From contig DAIDEE010000049.1 in assembly GCA_027308685.1 (NCBI GenBank), positions 1 through 64,000 of the forward strand: a DNA stretch of 64,000 bases, written 5' to 3'. Origin of the DNA: Acidocella sp. Lineage in GTDB: Bacteria; Pseudomonadota; Alphaproteobacteria; Acetobacterales; Acetobacteraceae. The notes below the pieces were generated by a model. The model was not told where the DNA came from. It saw only the letters and a program-made list of their open reading frames with translations, and made no database searches. Made by a program: the position numbers and the translations under genes. The first letter of the stretch is position 1; each line of letters begins with the position of its first letter. This document shows positions 1 through 9,773 of this stretch, in pieces.

Positions 1-1
1 T

Positions 2-100
2 AATAACCGCCGCCTGCTCGCACCCATCGGATATATCCCACCCGCAGAAGCCGAGGAGGCGTTCTATGCAAAACTGAATACACTCGATATGGTCGCCTGA
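2..100 (+). mobile_element. IS3-family transposase, C-terminal fragment
   Basis: The first 33 codons of the window end an open frame that enters from the left. The residues NNRRLLAPIGYIPPAEAE followed by a short Phe-Tyr tail and TGA are typical of the C-terminus of IS3-family OrfB (DDE integrase core) transposases. No start codon or catalytic residue is visible because the element begins before the window. It lies immediately upstream of trbE and in the same orientation. Family assignment is from recognised motif similarity; the subgroup (IS51/IS407-like) is a guess. Confidence 0.75.
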
Positions 101-141
101 TATTTGAACAAATTAGCCTCCGGTAAATCCGGGGCGGTTCA
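101..141 (+). repeat. Probable right terminal end of the IS3-family element
   Basis: The 41 bases after the transposase stop end in GGGGCGGTTCA, which has the terminal CA expected of IS3-family elements and a GC-rich body typical of an IS terminal inverted repeat. Recognisable TrbE sequence begins just after it. The matching left end and the target duplication are outside the window, so the exact boundary at 141 is inferred. Confidence 0.5.
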
Positions 142-2395
142 CAGACTGAACAGCGCATTGCGCCGGCTGGGCTCAGGCTGGGCCATTTTCGTCGAGGCGC
201 AACGGTCAGCTTCCACCAATTACCCCAACAGCCGGTTTCCCGATCCGGTCTCGGCGCTGGTAGATTCCGAGCGCAAGGCACAATTCGAGGAGGAAGGTGC
301 GCATTTCGAGAGCGCCTATTTCCTCACGCTTTTATTCCTGCCGCCAAGCGAGGATGCCGCGCGGGCCGAGAACTGGCTGTATGAAGGTCGGGACCGCGGC
401 GCCGCCGATCCGAATGAATTGGTTCGTGCGTTCATCGACCGAACCGACCGCCTGTTTCAGCTTATCGCGGGCTTCGTGCCCGAGATCGAATGGCTCGATG
501 ACGCCGAGACGCTCACCTATCTGCATTCGACAATTTCCACCAAACGTCACCGCGTCCGCGTGCCGGAAATCCCCGTCTATCTGGACGCGATCCTCGCGGA
601 CCAACCGCTGACCGGCGGCCTGGAGCCCCGGCTCGGCTCCGCGCATCTACGCACCCTCACCGTCATGGGATTCCCGTCGGCCACGCAGCCAGGAATCCTG
701 GATGAGTTGAACCGGCTGGCCTTTCCCTATCGCTGGTCCACCCGCGCAATCTGCCTGGACAAAACTGACGCGACCAAACTGCTGGTGAAAATCCGCCGGC
801 AATGGTTTGCCAAGCGCAAATCCATCGTCGCCATCTTAAAAGAGGTGATGACAAACGAGGCATCGGTCCTGCTGGACACCGATGCCGCCAACAAAGCGGC
901 CGATGCCGATCTCGCGTTACAGGAGCTCGGCGCCGACGAGACTGGCGAAGCCTATGTGACCGCGACCGTCACCGTCTGGGATTACGATGCCCGATCAGCC
1001 GATGAAAAGCTGCGCCTGGTCGAGAAGGTGATCCAGGGACGCGATTTCACCTGCATGGTGGAAGGCGTGAACGCGCTGGAAGCATGGTTCGGATCGCTGC
1101 CAGGCCATGTGTACGCGAACGTCCGCCAACCGCCGGTCTCCACCCTCAATCTGGCACACCTGATTCCGCTCTCCGCCGTCTGGGCAGGGCCAGAGCGCGA
1201 CGAGCATTTTGCGTCCCCGCCGCTGTTCTTTGCAAAAACCGAGGGCTCAACGCCATTCCGGTTCTCGCTGCATGTCGGCGATGTCGGTCACACGTTGATC
1301 GTTGGCCCCACAGGCGCGGGCAAATCAGTGCTGCTGGCACTGATGGCCATGCAATTCCGCCGCTACGCCGACGCGCAGATTTTCGCGTTCGATTTCGGCG
1401 GCTCGATGCGCGCCGCCGCTTTGGCCATGGGTGGCGACTGGCAAGACCTTGGTGGCGCCTTGTCCGATGACGTCTCGATGCCCGTCGCATTGCAGCCGCT
1501 CGCCCGTATTGATGATCCGGCCGAGCGCGCTTGGGCCGCCGAATGGATCGCCAACATCCTTGAGCGTGAGAAAGTCACCATCACGCCGGAAGCCAAGGAA
1601 CATATCTGGACGGCTCTCTCCTCTCTCGCATCCGCCCCCATGCCGGAACGGACCCTGACAGGACTCTCCATCCTGCTCCAATCAAATGCCCTCAAGCAGG
1701 CGCTGCGCCCTTATTGCATCGGCGGTCCGTTTGGCCGGCTTCTCGACGCCGAGGCCGAGCTGCTTGGCGATCCCGACATGCAGGTCTTCGAGACCGAGGG
1801 ACTTGTCGGCACTGGCGCCGCGCCCGCAGTCCTCTCCTACCTCTTCCATCGGATCGAAGCGCGCCTGGCCGGATGGCCGACGCTGATCATCATCGACGAA
1901 GGCTGGTTGGCACTCGATAACCCTGGCTTCGCGGGCCAGCTCCGCGAATGGCTGAAAACCCTGCGCAAGAAAAACGCATCCGTCGTCTTCGCCACCCAAT
2001 CCCTCGCCGACATCGAAAGCAGCGCTATCGCGCCAGCGATCGTGGAAAGCTGCCCGACGCGGATTTTCCTCGCCAACGAGCGCGCCTTCGAGCCGCAGAT
2101 CATGGCGATCTATCGCCGCTTCGGCCTCAATGACCGCCAGATTGAGATTTTAGCGCGCGCCACGCCACGCCGCGATTATTATTGCCAGTCCCGGCGCGGC
2201 AACCGGCTGTTTGAATTGGGGTTGGGAGAGGCGGCGCTTGCGTTCACCGCGGCATCCTCGAAGACAGATCAGAACGCCATCACCCAGATCATTGCCGAAC
2301 ACGGCCGCGCCGGCTTTGCGGCTGAATGGTTGCGCCACAAGCGTGTCGGCTGGGCAGCCGACATTTTGACAAACATTGCGCCAGAGAAAATATGA
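104..2395 (+). pseudogene. trbE: trbE, conjugal transfer ATPase, 5'-truncated by IS insertion
   Basis: TrbE is the VirB4-type ATPase that powers assembly of the P-type (Trb) conjugative pilus at the inner membrane. The Walker A motif GPTGAGKS lies near residues 401-408 and the Walker B stretch LIIIDEGW near 594-601. The C-terminal two thirds are intact and end at a TGA that overlaps the trbJ start. The N-terminus is abnormal. The frame opens with a TTG inside the IS end, and real TrbE similarity starts only at RLNSALRRLGSGW, a block that lies roughly 75 residues into normal family members (about 815 aa). The IS therefore replaced the native start and first domain. A chimeric protein of about 760 aa could still be made from an IS-borne TTG, but loss of the N-terminus makes normal function doubtful. 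Confidence 0.8.
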
Positions 2396-3153
2396 TGAAC
2401 GCTCCCTCGCACCGCGCTCGGCACTCGCTCCTCTTCGCAGGTATCGCCCTCATTTCATCACCGTTCGCCGTTTTGCCTGCGCATGCGCAGATCGCCGTTT
2501 TTGATGCGAGCAATTTCGCCGAGAACGTCCTGACCGCGGCGCGAGAACTTCAGCAAGTCAACAACGAAATCCAGGGCCTGGAAAACCAGGCCACGATGCT
2601 CATCAACCAGGCCAAAAATCTCGCCAGCCTGCCATACTCGACGCTGGCACAACTCGACCAGCAGATCAGCCAGACCCAGCAGTTGCTCGCCGAAGCCCAG
2701 AACATTGGCTACGACGTGACGACGATCGATCAGGCCTTCACCGAGGTTTATCCCGAAACATATTCCAGCACGACGACATCGGACCAGTTGGAGGCCGACG
2801 CTCAGTCCCGCTGGGAAAACGCGCGCGCCGGGTATCAGGACGCGATGAACGTCCAGGCCGGCGTCGTGCAAAATCTGGCGACGACGCACGCACAAGTCGA
2901 TGCGCTGGTGTCATCGAGCCAAAGTGCTGAGGGCGCCCTGCAGGCGAGCCAGGCCGGGAATCAACTGCTGGCCATCCAAAGCGGCCAGCTCGCCGACATT
3001 ACGTCCTTGCTCGCGGCGCAAGGGCGCGCCGCGGCGCTGGCTGGCGCCAATGACGCGGAGACCCAGGCGCAGGCGCAAGCGCAACTCAACCAATTCCTTT
3101 CCACCGGTGCGGGTTACCAGCCGCAGACGGTGGAAATGTTCCATCAGCAATAA
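2392..3153 (+). CDS. trbJ: P-type conjugative transfer protein TrbJ
   Basis: A 253-residue TrbJ-like protein (VirB5 class), a minor periplasmic pilus component needed for mating-pair formation. Residues 1 to about 31 form a signal peptide ending in AHA. The rest is Gln- and Ala-rich helical sequence, including LQQVNNEIQGLENQATML, typical of the coiled-coil TrbJ/VirB5 fold. The ATG at 2392 overlaps the trbE stop (ATGA), which indicates translational coupling and favours this start over the upstream in-frame ATG at 2326. Position between trbE and trbL matches canonical trb operons; no separate trbK is visible. Confidence 0.88.
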   Translation: MMNAPSHRARHSLLFAGIALISSPFAVLPAHAQIAVFDASNFAENVLTAARELQQVNNEIQGLENQATMLINQAKNLASLPYSTLAQLDQQISQTQQLLAEAQNIGYDVTTIDQAFTEVYPETYSSTTTSDQLEADAQSRWENARAGYQDAMNVQAGVVQNLATTHAQVDALVSSSQSAEGALQASQAGNQLLAIQSGQLADITSLLAAQGRAAALAGANDAETQAQAQAQLNQFLSTGAGYQPQTVEMFHQQ

Positions 3154-3166
3154 TGGGGCTCCAGGC

Positions 3167-4507
3167 ATGAACCCCGGCGTCGTCGATAATTTTCTCAACG
3201 TCTTCACCACCTATATCGATAGCGGCTTCGGCCTCCTGAAAGGCAATGTCGCCTATCTGTCCTCGACGCTGATCGCCATCGACATCACGCTGGCCGGCTT
3301 GTTCTGGGCATGGGGCGCCGATGAGGACATCATCGCCAGGCTGGTGAAGAAGACCCTTTATATTGGCTTCTTCGCCTACATCATCGGCAATTTTAATACT
3401 CTCGCGGGGATTGTCTTCAATTCCTTCGCAGGTCTCGGCCTTGAAGCTGCCGGCTCGAACCTCTCCGCCGCCGAACTCGTGCAGCCCGGCCGCTTTGCCC
3501 AGGTCGGCATCGATGCGGGCGTGCCGATCCTGCAAGCCGCAGGCAAACTCATGGGGTTCACCTCATTTTTCAACAATTTTATCCAGATTTTTGTGCTGCT
3601 CGTCGCCTGGCTCATGGTCATCGTCGCGTTCTTCGTTCTGGCCATCCAGCTTTTTGTGACGCTGATCGAATTCAAGCTGACGACACTCGCCGGCTTTGTG
3701 CTGGTGCCCTTCGGCCTGTTCGGCAAAACGGCGTTCCTCGCCGAGAAGGTTCTCGGCAACGTCGTCGCTTCCGGCGTCAAGGTGCTGGTCCTCGCCGTCA
3801 TCGTCGGCATCGGCTCAACCTTCTTCGGCCAATTCACACAGGGCTTTGGCGACACACAGCCGACTATTGAGGATGCGCTTTCGCTGGTGCTTGCCGCCTT
3901 GTCCCTCCTTGGTCTTGGTATATTTGGCCCAGGCATCGCAACCGCCCTGCTCTCCGGCGCGCCTCAGCTCGGCGCGGGCGCAGCCGCCACCACCGCCCTC
4001 GCGGCCGGCGGTGCAGGCGCGGCCGGGATGATCGGCACGGCGGGCGCGCTTCGCGGTGGCGCTGGCGCGCTTACCGCAAGTGCGCGGGGCGGCGCATCGC
4101 TCGCCGGCGCCACCTCGACAGCCTACCGCCTAGGCGCGGCCACCTCAGGCGATTCCGGAATGAAGGGTGCGGCAGCGGGCGTGGCCGGCGTCGCCAAGAC
4201 GGGTGCCGGTGCGGTGATGGCCGTTCCGCGCGCCATGGCGGCACGCGTTGCTGCAAATCTCGGCGAAAGTTTTGCCGCCGGCGGGCGCGCCGCATTCCGG
4301 GCGTCCGGCGGTGCTGCGCCCAATCCTTCAAGCGCGAATTCCGGACCACAAAGTGCAGCCAATGATGGCGGCGGCACACCGGCTTGGGCGCAACAGATGC
4401 GCCGCCGCCAAACCGCCAGCCACGGCGTGTTGCACGCCGCCCAGGCGCTGCGCGCCGGCGATCACGGCGGCGGCTCAGCAAGCATCAATCTATCGGAGGA
4501 GAAATAA
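3167..4507 (+). CDS. trbL: P-type conjugative transfer protein TrbL
   Basis: TrbL is the VirB6-like polytopic inner-membrane channel subunit of the Trb mating-pair formation system. The 446-residue product has about six hydrophobic segments in its first 260 residues, including a long run around IQIFVLLVAWLMVIVAFFVL. A Gly/Ala-rich low-complexity tail follows and the C-terminus is hydrophilic (GGGTPAWAQQMRRRQ). The ATG at 3167 is chosen because the N-terminus then reads MNPGVVDNFLNVFTTYIDSG, the usual TrbL start; the longer frame upstream only overlaps trbJ. It ends one base into the trbF start. Confidence 0.9.
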   Translation: MNPGVVDNFLNVFTTYIDSGFGLLKGNVAYLSSTLIAIDITLAGLFWAWGADEDIIARLVKKTLYIGFFAYIIGNFNTLAGIVFNSFAGLGLEAAGSNLSAAELVQPGRFAQVGIDAGVPILQAAGKLMGFTSFFNNFIQIFVLLVAWLMVIVAFFVLAIQLFVTLIEFKLTTLAGFVLVPFGLFGKTAFLAEKVLGNVVASGVKVLVLAVIVGIGSTFFGQFTQGFGDTQPTIEDALSLVLAALSLLGLGIFGPGIATALLSGAPQLGAGAAATTALAAGGAGAAGMIGTAGALRGGAGALTASARGGASLAGATSTAYRLGAATSGDSGMKGAAAGVAGVAKTGAGAVMAVPRAMAARVAANLGESFAAGGRAAFRASGGAAPNPSSANSGPQSAANDGGGTPAWAQQMRRRQTASHGVLHAAQALRAGDHGGGSASINLSEEK

Positions 4508-5190
4508 TGCAATTCCGCCGCGCCAGCCCGCGCTACGGCCGCACGCCCGAACCGGAGACGCCCTACCAGAAAGCCGCCCAGGTCTGGGATGAGCGCATCG
4601 GCTCCGCCCGCGTCCAAGCCCGCAACTGGCGGCTCATCGCATTCGGCAATCTGATTCTCGCCGGCGGCCTGGCCGGCGGCTTGGTCTGGCAATCCGCCCG
4701 CGGCACCGTCGTTCCTTGGGTGGTGCAGGTGGACAAGCTCGGCCAGGCGCAGGCCGTAGCACCCGCTGTAGCCGATTACCGGCCAACCGATCCGCAAATC
4801 GCCTGGCAGCTCGCGCAGTTCATTCAGGACGTGCGCTCCCTCCCCGATGACCCGATCATCGTCCGCCAGGACTGGCTCCGCGCCTATGCCTTTACCACCA
4901 GCCAAGGCGCCGTGGCGCTGAATGACTACGCCCGCGCCAACGATCCCTTCGCCCAAATCGGCAAGATCCAAATTGCCGTCGATGTTTCCAGCGTCATCCG
5001 CGCCTCCGATAACAGCTTTCAGGTCGCCTGGGTCGAGCGTCGCTATCAGGATGACACCCTTGTCTCCACCGATCATTGGACCGCCATTCTCACGATCGTT
5101 CTCGCCCCACCCACGGACGCCGCACGCCTGCTGAAAAACCCGCTCGGCGTCTACGTCGATGCCATCAACTGGTCGAAGGAGCTCGACTGA
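4507..5190 (+). CDS. trbF: Conjugal transfer protein TrbF
   Basis: TrbF is the VirB8-like bitopic inner-membrane protein that nucleates the Trb channel. The 227-residue product has a Pro/Arg-rich cytoplasmic start containing TPEPETPYQKAAQVWDERIG, one transmembrane helix near residues 40-60, and a periplasmic domain ending in NPLGVYVDAINWSKELD. These features are diagnostic of the family. The start ATG overlaps the trbL stop (TAATG) after an AGGAG ribosome-binding site. The stop overlaps the trbG start. Confidence 0.92.
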   Translation: MQFRRASPRYGRTPEPETPYQKAAQVWDERIGSARVQARNWRLIAFGNLILAGGLAGGLVWQSARGTVVPWVVQVDKLGQAQAVAPAVADYRPTDPQIAWQLAQFIQDVRSLPDDPIIVRQDWLRAYAFTTSQGAVALNDYARANDPFAQIGKIQIAVDVSSVIRASDNSFQVAWVERRYQDDTLVSTDHWTAILTIVLAPPTDAARLLKNPLGVYVDAINWSKELD

Positions 5191-6188
5191 TGCGATACTT
5201 TTCCAAGCCGCTTCTTCCTCTGACGGGAATGCTGGCACTTGCCGCCTGCGCACCAACCTACAAGCCGCCGCGCATCAGCTACGACAACCCGTCGCAGCGC
5301 GCAGTCTTGCTGCCCGACCCACCGAAGCCGGTGGACATCATCCAGGTCCCGACGCCGCTGCCACTGCCCGGTCAGTTGGAGCGCGTACCCGCTGGCCGAA
5401 TTTCGCCGCCGGAACTGCCGGATCCAACGGCGCGCGTGGCAGCGGCGAATGCGGCGGCCCGGATGCAGCCGATCCGCGACGATTATATCAACGCCATCCA
5501 GGTTTACCCCTTCACGGACGGCGCGCTCTACGAAGTCTATGCCGCCCCCGAAGAAATCACCGACGTTGCATTGCAACCCGGCGAACAGCTTGTCGGCTCC
5601 GGCCCCGTCGCCGCCGGCGATACCGTGCGCTGGATCATCGGCGACACCACGAGCGGCACCGGCGCGAGCAGCCAGGTCCATATCCTGGTCAAGCCGACAC
5701 GGCCGGACCTCACCACGAACCTCATCATCAACACCAACAGGCGGACCTATCACCTGGAACTGCGCTCTACGGCGGCGACCTACATGGCCTCGATCTCCTG
5801 GAACTACCCTGAGGACCAGTTGATCGCGATCCGGCAGCAGAACGCTCAGGCCGACGCGGCAGCGCCAATCGCCACCGGCGTTGACGTCTCGGCGCTGAAT
5901 TTCCGCTACCAGATCGAGGGGGACAATCCGCCATGGCGGCCGCTGCGCGCCTTTGATGACGGGCGCCAGGTGTTCATCGAATTCCCAAGCGGCATCGGCC
6001 AAGGCGATATGCCGCCGCTTTTCGTCATTGGCCCAAGCGGCAAGACCACCGACCTCGTCAATTATCGCGTCCGCGGCTCCGACATGATCGTCGACACGCT
6101 GTTCGCCGAGGCCGAGCTTCAGATGGGCGATGGCAGTTCCCAGCAGCGCGTCCGCATCGTCCGGACCGATGGTATCCCGGCACAATGA
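5190..6188 (+). CDS. trbG: P-type conjugative transfer protein TrbG
   Basis: TrbG is the VirB9-like protein of the outer-membrane/periplasmic core of the Trb secretion channel. The 332-residue product begins with a lipoprotein-type signal ending in the lipobox LAAC. A proline-rich spacer follows, then the VirB9/CagX beta domain, including RTYHLELRSTAATYMASISW near the centre and a C-terminal FVIGPSGKTTDLVNYRVRG block. Start and stop overlap those of trbF and trbI, so the genes are translationally coupled. Confidence 0.92.
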   Translation: MRYFSKPLLPLTGMLALAACAPTYKPPRISYDNPSQRAVLLPDPPKPVDIIQVPTPLPLPGQLERVPAGRISPPELPDPTARVAAANAAARMQPIRDDYINAIQVYPFTDGALYEVYAAPEEITDVALQPGEQLVGSGPVAAGDTVRWIIGDTTSGTGASSQVHILVKPTRPDLTTNLIINTNRRTYHLELRSTAATYMASISWNYPEDQLIAIRQQNAQADAAAPIATGVDVSALNFRYQIEGDNPPWRPLRAFDDGRQVFIEFPSGIGQGDMPPLFVIGPSGKTTDLVNYRVRGSDMIVDTLFAEAELQMGDGSSQQRVRIVRTDGIPAQ

Positions 6189-7363
6189 GCGGCCAGCAGC
6201 CAGAAGGCGGTGATCGGTCGCTCGCCGCGGAACTGCGCCTGCGACCCGACCGGCCGAAAGTAACGCGGATTTCCCGCAAGGTGCTAATCGGTCTCGGAAC
6301 AGTCGCCAGCGTCTCGGTCCTCGGGCTGACATACTGGGCGCTGCAATCGCATGGCGCAAAACCTGAAAGCCAGAATCTCTACAATACGCAAAACCAGAAC
6401 GTCGCCGATGGCGTGGCGAGCCTACCCAGCAATTATGCGGACCTGCCGAAACCAGCGCCGAAACTCGGGCCACCGCTACCCGGCGACCTTGGCCCGCCGA
6501 TCCTCCATGCCGAGCAGAGCAGCAACACACCGGCAGGGACAAATGCGGCGAACCAGCAACTGATCCAGGAGCAGGACTCTGCGCGCACCAGCAGCCTGTT
6601 TGTCCAAACGGCGTCAGCATCGACCGCACTCCAACAGGGACCGGCGGGCAGCGTCATGCCGGGGCAAAGCAACGACGGGGCCGGCAATCAGCCTGCGGGT
6701 CCGTCATCGGACCAGAATATGCAGGACCAAAAACTGGCGTTTCTGAACGGGCCGTCCGACGCGCCGACCATCAGCTCCGATCGTCTGACGCCGGCCGCGT
6801 CGCCCTACATCATACAGGCAGGCACCATCATCCCCGCAGCCCTCATCACGGGCATACAGTCGGACCTGCCAGGCCAGATCACCGCCCAGGTGACCGAAAA
6901 CGTCTACGACAGCCCGACCGGGCAATATCTCCTCATTCCGCAAGGCGCCCGCCTGATTGGGGAATACAACAGTCAGGTCGCCTATGCTCAAACCCGCGTT
7001 CAACTCATCTGGACCCGTCTAATCATGCCTGACGGACAGTCCATCGTCCTCGATAACCAGCCTAGCGCAGACACCCAGGGCTACTCCGGGCTGCAGGACG
7101 GCGTGAACAATCACTGGGGAGCAATATTCGAGGCCGCGCTCATCTCAACATTCCTCTCCGTTGGCGCCGAAGCTGGCACCAGCAACCAGGAAAACAACCT
7201 GATCCAGGCCATCCGCAGCGGCGCCTCCGACAGCTTCAATCAAGCCGGTCAGCAGGTCGTAGAACGCGAACTCAACATTCAGCCGACGCTCACCATCCGG
7301 CCTGGCTTTCCGGTCCGGGTGATCGTCAATCGCGATCTGGTGTTGTCGCCATACGCTGAATAA
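6185..7363 (+). CDS. trbI: Conjugal transfer protein TrbI
   Basis: TrbI is the VirB10-like protein that spans from inner to outer membrane in the Trb channel and gates substrate passage. The 392-residue product has a cytoplasmic start, a transmembrane helix near residues 38-55 (LIGLGTVASVSVLGLTYW), a long Pro/Gln-rich periplasmic linker, and the conserved C-terminal VirB10 domain with IIPAALITGIQSDLPGQ and LIPQGARLIGEYNSQ. It ends with the typical PVRVIVNRDL motif. The ATG overlaps the trbG stop by four bases. Confidence 0.93.
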   Translation: MSGQQPEGGDRSLAAELRLRPDRPKVTRISRKVLIGLGTVASVSVLGLTYWALQSHGAKPESQNLYNTQNQNVADGVASLPSNYADLPKPAPKLGPPLPGDLGPPILHAEQSSNTPAGTNAANQQLIQEQDSARTSSLFVQTASASTALQQGPAGSVMPGQSNDGAGNQPAGPSSDQNMQDQKLAFLNGPSDAPTISSDRLTPAASPYIIQAGTIIPAALITGIQSDLPGQITAQVTENVYDSPTGQYLLIPQGARLIGEYNSQVAYAQTRVQLIWTRLIMPDGQSIVLDNQPSADTQGYSGLQDGVNNHWGAIFEAALISTFLSVGAEAGTSNQENNLIQAIRSGASDSFNQAGQQVVERELNIQPTLTIRPGFPVRVIVNRDLVLSPYAE

Positions 7364-7373
7364 GGAGAAATAG

Positions 7374-7625
7374 ATGGCCAAATTGAAACTTGGTGCAATC
7401 CAGGATGACAAGCCTGTGAAAATTACAGTTGAGCTGTCGGCATCCGTCCACCGTGATCTCACCGCATATGCAGACATGCTTGGCAGTGAAACAGGACAAG
7501 TAATTTCAGACCCAACTAAACTGATCGCCCCGATGTTGGCCCGCTTTATGGCGACGGATCGTGCATTTATAAGATCGTTGCGCCGGCCTTATTCTAAAAT
7601 CACTCAACCTGGCGAGTCAGGATAA
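7374..7625 (+). CDS. DUF2274 protein, last gene of the trb operon
   Basis: An 83-residue DUF2274 protein. The LKLGAIQDDKPVKITVELSA start and the DPTKLIAPMLARFMATDRAF block are the family signature. Function is unknown, but members usually sit directly after trbI in integrative and conjugative elements of Proteobacteria, as here (10-base gap, AAGGAGAA ribosome-binding site). The N-terminal beta strand plus helix pattern resembles a small ribbon-helix-helix-like protein, so a regulatory role is possible but unproven. It ends the plus-strand trb block and faces the minus-strand defence operon. Confidence 0.85.
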   Translation: MAKLKLGAIQDDKPVKITVELSASVHRDLTAYADMLGSETGQVISDPTKLIAPMLARFMATDRAFIRSLRRPYSKITQPGESG

Positions 7626-7720
7626 ATCTTGTGTCCCTTTTCTTATCATCCATCCTTCGGACGTGCAGCAATGGTCAATCTGATTTCAAATTCAATTAAC
7701 CTATTTTGAATCAAGAAGTT

Positions 7721-9769
7721 TCAAAAATCAGATAAGAATTCTGATCCAGGAGAGACTCCTGTCACCAGCAAACTATCCCGCGCGCGCGTGCACGCCACAT
7801 ATAGCAAATGCCTCTCCGTCATGTACATGTCCTCAAGGTCAGCATCATCAGAAACAGATTCGATCCGCTCCTGAAGCGGCAGAACGTCCTCGTCACAAGC
7901 CATCACCACAACTGCCCTAAACTCCAAGCCCTTTGCCAAATGCATGGTACAAATCGCGACGTGATCTGCCTCCACTTCAATCTCTTCGGTCAGCTCACGC
8001 GCACTTAATCCGGCCGCCGTGGCCGCATCGAGGGCCCGCTTAACCTCCGCTTCCGATCGAACAAAAATTGCGATCTCATCTGCCCGATAACCCTCCCGCA
8101 ACCGGTCCATTATCCAGCCCCGGACAACCTCCCGCTCCGCGGCGGCATCGTCGCACAGGCGCACAACCGGTTCCGGCCCATCAAACATCGAAACGGTGCC
8201 CTTGCGGCTCTCCGCTAGCCCATCAACATCTGCGATCTCTTTCGGCAAAAGCTTGTCCGCATGGCTCCTAATCTGATGTGAAGTGCGATAATTGATGCGC
8301 AGGCCAGCCGACCGCCCCCGGACATCAATGCCCAACGATTTCATGGAGAACGGCTGCTGAAATATCCGCTGTCCCAGATCACCGGCCAGAAACAACCCAT
8401 TACGCCCACCGACCGCCAAAGCGCTGAAAAATTTTGCTTCCGGAATGCCAATGTCCTGCGCCTCATCGATCACCACAAAATCAAAAGGCTTCTCTCCAAT
8501 CGCAAGGTCTGCCGTCAGCCGCGCAAAAACCTCCGGCCACGTCACCATCTTACTGGCGGCTAAACCGGCCCGCACCTGAGCAAATACCCGCCAAAGCACT
8601 TCCCGCTGCTTCTCACCCAGCCTGGTCTTCCGCCCTAGCCTCACTACCTGCGCGTATTCCTCCTGAGACGTGACCTGCCAGGCATCCACCACGTCTACCC
8701 ACTCGCTCCACAGAAAAGCGGGAGAAAATTTCACGCCTTCCTTTGCCGCCACGTCGGTCAGCAACGCCCGGATCGTCGGGTCAGGCGCAATCACTGGCTT
8801 CCCATGCGCCTCACTATAAAGCTCCATCCCCAAGCTGCGCACCGACTTCACCGTCATGCGCGCTGCGACCGCCGGGTCATTGCCGACCAGTTGAACCAGC
8901 TTGCTTTTCAGCGAATTCGCCAATGCCGTTGAAAATGTCGTCAGCAAAATTTTTGCGGCCGGATTTGTCCTCGCCAAATGCACCGCTCGGTGCAGGGCGA
9001 CGATCGTCTTCCCCGTGCCCGCCGAACCCGAAACCCGCGCCGGCCCCGCAAAATCCCGCTCCACCAGCGCCTGTTGCGCCGGATGCAAAAACACCGCCCA
9101 TTTCTCCCACGGGTAGTCCAGTGCCCGCTGTAATTCCTCCGCGTTCGTCAGTACGCGGAACCGCCGCTGCGCATCGGGGTGCGCAAAGGGGTCGGCATCC
9201 ACTGGCGCCGGCTTGGGGACTTCAGGCTTCTCGCCGACCGCCAGCTTTAGTAACGCCTCCTGCGCTTCCTGCGGCAGATGCTTGATGATATCGAACAGGC
9301 TATCCTCATCCGCCCGGCGTACATCATCCACCCACTCCTCCGGTACGCCGAATGACATCAGTTCGAATTTCCGCAGATTATCAAACAATTTTGGTTTGAC
9401 CGCCGCCTTCGGCGCAAAGACCTCAATCTCTTGGACGCGCTCCCGCACCTCCACCAGCTGCATCGCACCAGTCGTCGGGTGCCTCTCAATTTTTCGGCGT
9501 TCCGCCCATTTGTAGGCCGGGTCATGATGCGCGACATAGGCCAGAAGCAAACTCGATGGCGTGCGATGCACGATCAGCCGAATATCCGCATTCACTCTTA
9601 CTGACCAGAAATTCTTATCCTGCGCTCGATCGAGCTTGTGAAACGAAAGCCCCGGCGCGGAGGGGTCCAATTGTAGGTCAAACGCCGTCGTTTTAACAGC
9701 CTTCTGCTCTTGGCCCGTCAAACGCGCCAAACTGTCGGTGAAGGTGTCTGCGATGCGAAATTCAATCAT
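7721..9769 (-). CDS. RelE-like domain fused to UvrD/Rep-type superfamily 1 helicase
   Basis: A 682-residue two-part protein. Residues 1 to about 95 look like a RelE/ParE toxin fold, with HKLDRAQDKNFWSVRVNADI and LIVHRTPSSLLLAYV close to type II toxin strands. The rest is a superfamily 1A helicase: Walker A GSAGTGKT at 248-255, Walker B DEAQD at 435-439, INYRTSHQIR, the HLAKGLEF motif V and YVACTRARDSLL as motif VI. All helicase motifs look intact, so ATP-driven DNA unwinding is expected. It is the last gene of the six-gene minus-strand operon, 4 bases after the HNH gene. No cognate antitoxin gene is adjacent, so the RelE-like part is probably a nucleic-acid or ribosome-binding module rather than a free toxin. 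Confidence 0.85.
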   Translation of the reverse strand: MIEFRIADTFTDSLARLTGQEQKAVKTTAFDLQLDPSAPGLSFHKLDRAQDKNFWSVRVNADIRLIVHRTPSSLLLAYVAHHDPAYKWAERRKIERHPTTGAMQLVEVRERVQEIEVFAPKAAVKPKLFDNLRKFELMSFGVPEEWVDDVRRADEDSLFDIIKHLPQEAQEALLKLAVGEKPEVPKPAPVDADPFAHPDAQRRFRVLTNAEELQRALDYPWEKWAVFLHPAQQALVERDFAGPARVSGSAGTGKTIVALHRAVHLARTNPAAKILLTTFSTALANSLKSKLVQLVGNDPAVAARMTVKSVRSLGMELYSEAHGKPVIAPDPTIRALLTDVAAKEGVKFSPAFLWSEWVDVVDAWQVTSQEEYAQVVRLGRKTRLGEKQREVLWRVFAQVRAGLAASKMVTWPEVFARLTADLAIGEKPFDFVVIDEAQDIGIPEAKFFSALAVGGRNGLFLAGDLGQRIFQQPFSMKSLGIDVRGRSAGLRINYRTSHQIRSHADKLLPKEIADVDGLAESRKGTVSMFDGPEPVVRLCDDAAAEREVVRGWIMDRLREGYRADEIAIFVRSEAEVKRALDAATAAGLSARELTEEIEVEADHVAICTMHLAKGLEFRAVVVMACDEDVLPLQERIESVSDDADLEDMYMTERHLLYVACTRARDSLLVTGVSPGSEFLSDF

Positions 9770-9773
9770 GGTT

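Noticed and set aside
4462-6629. Long minus-strand frames opposite trbF, trbG and trbI
   Set aside because: They mirror GC-rich codon structure of the real genes, have Arg/Ala-biased composition and no family signature, and conflict with well-supported trb genes.
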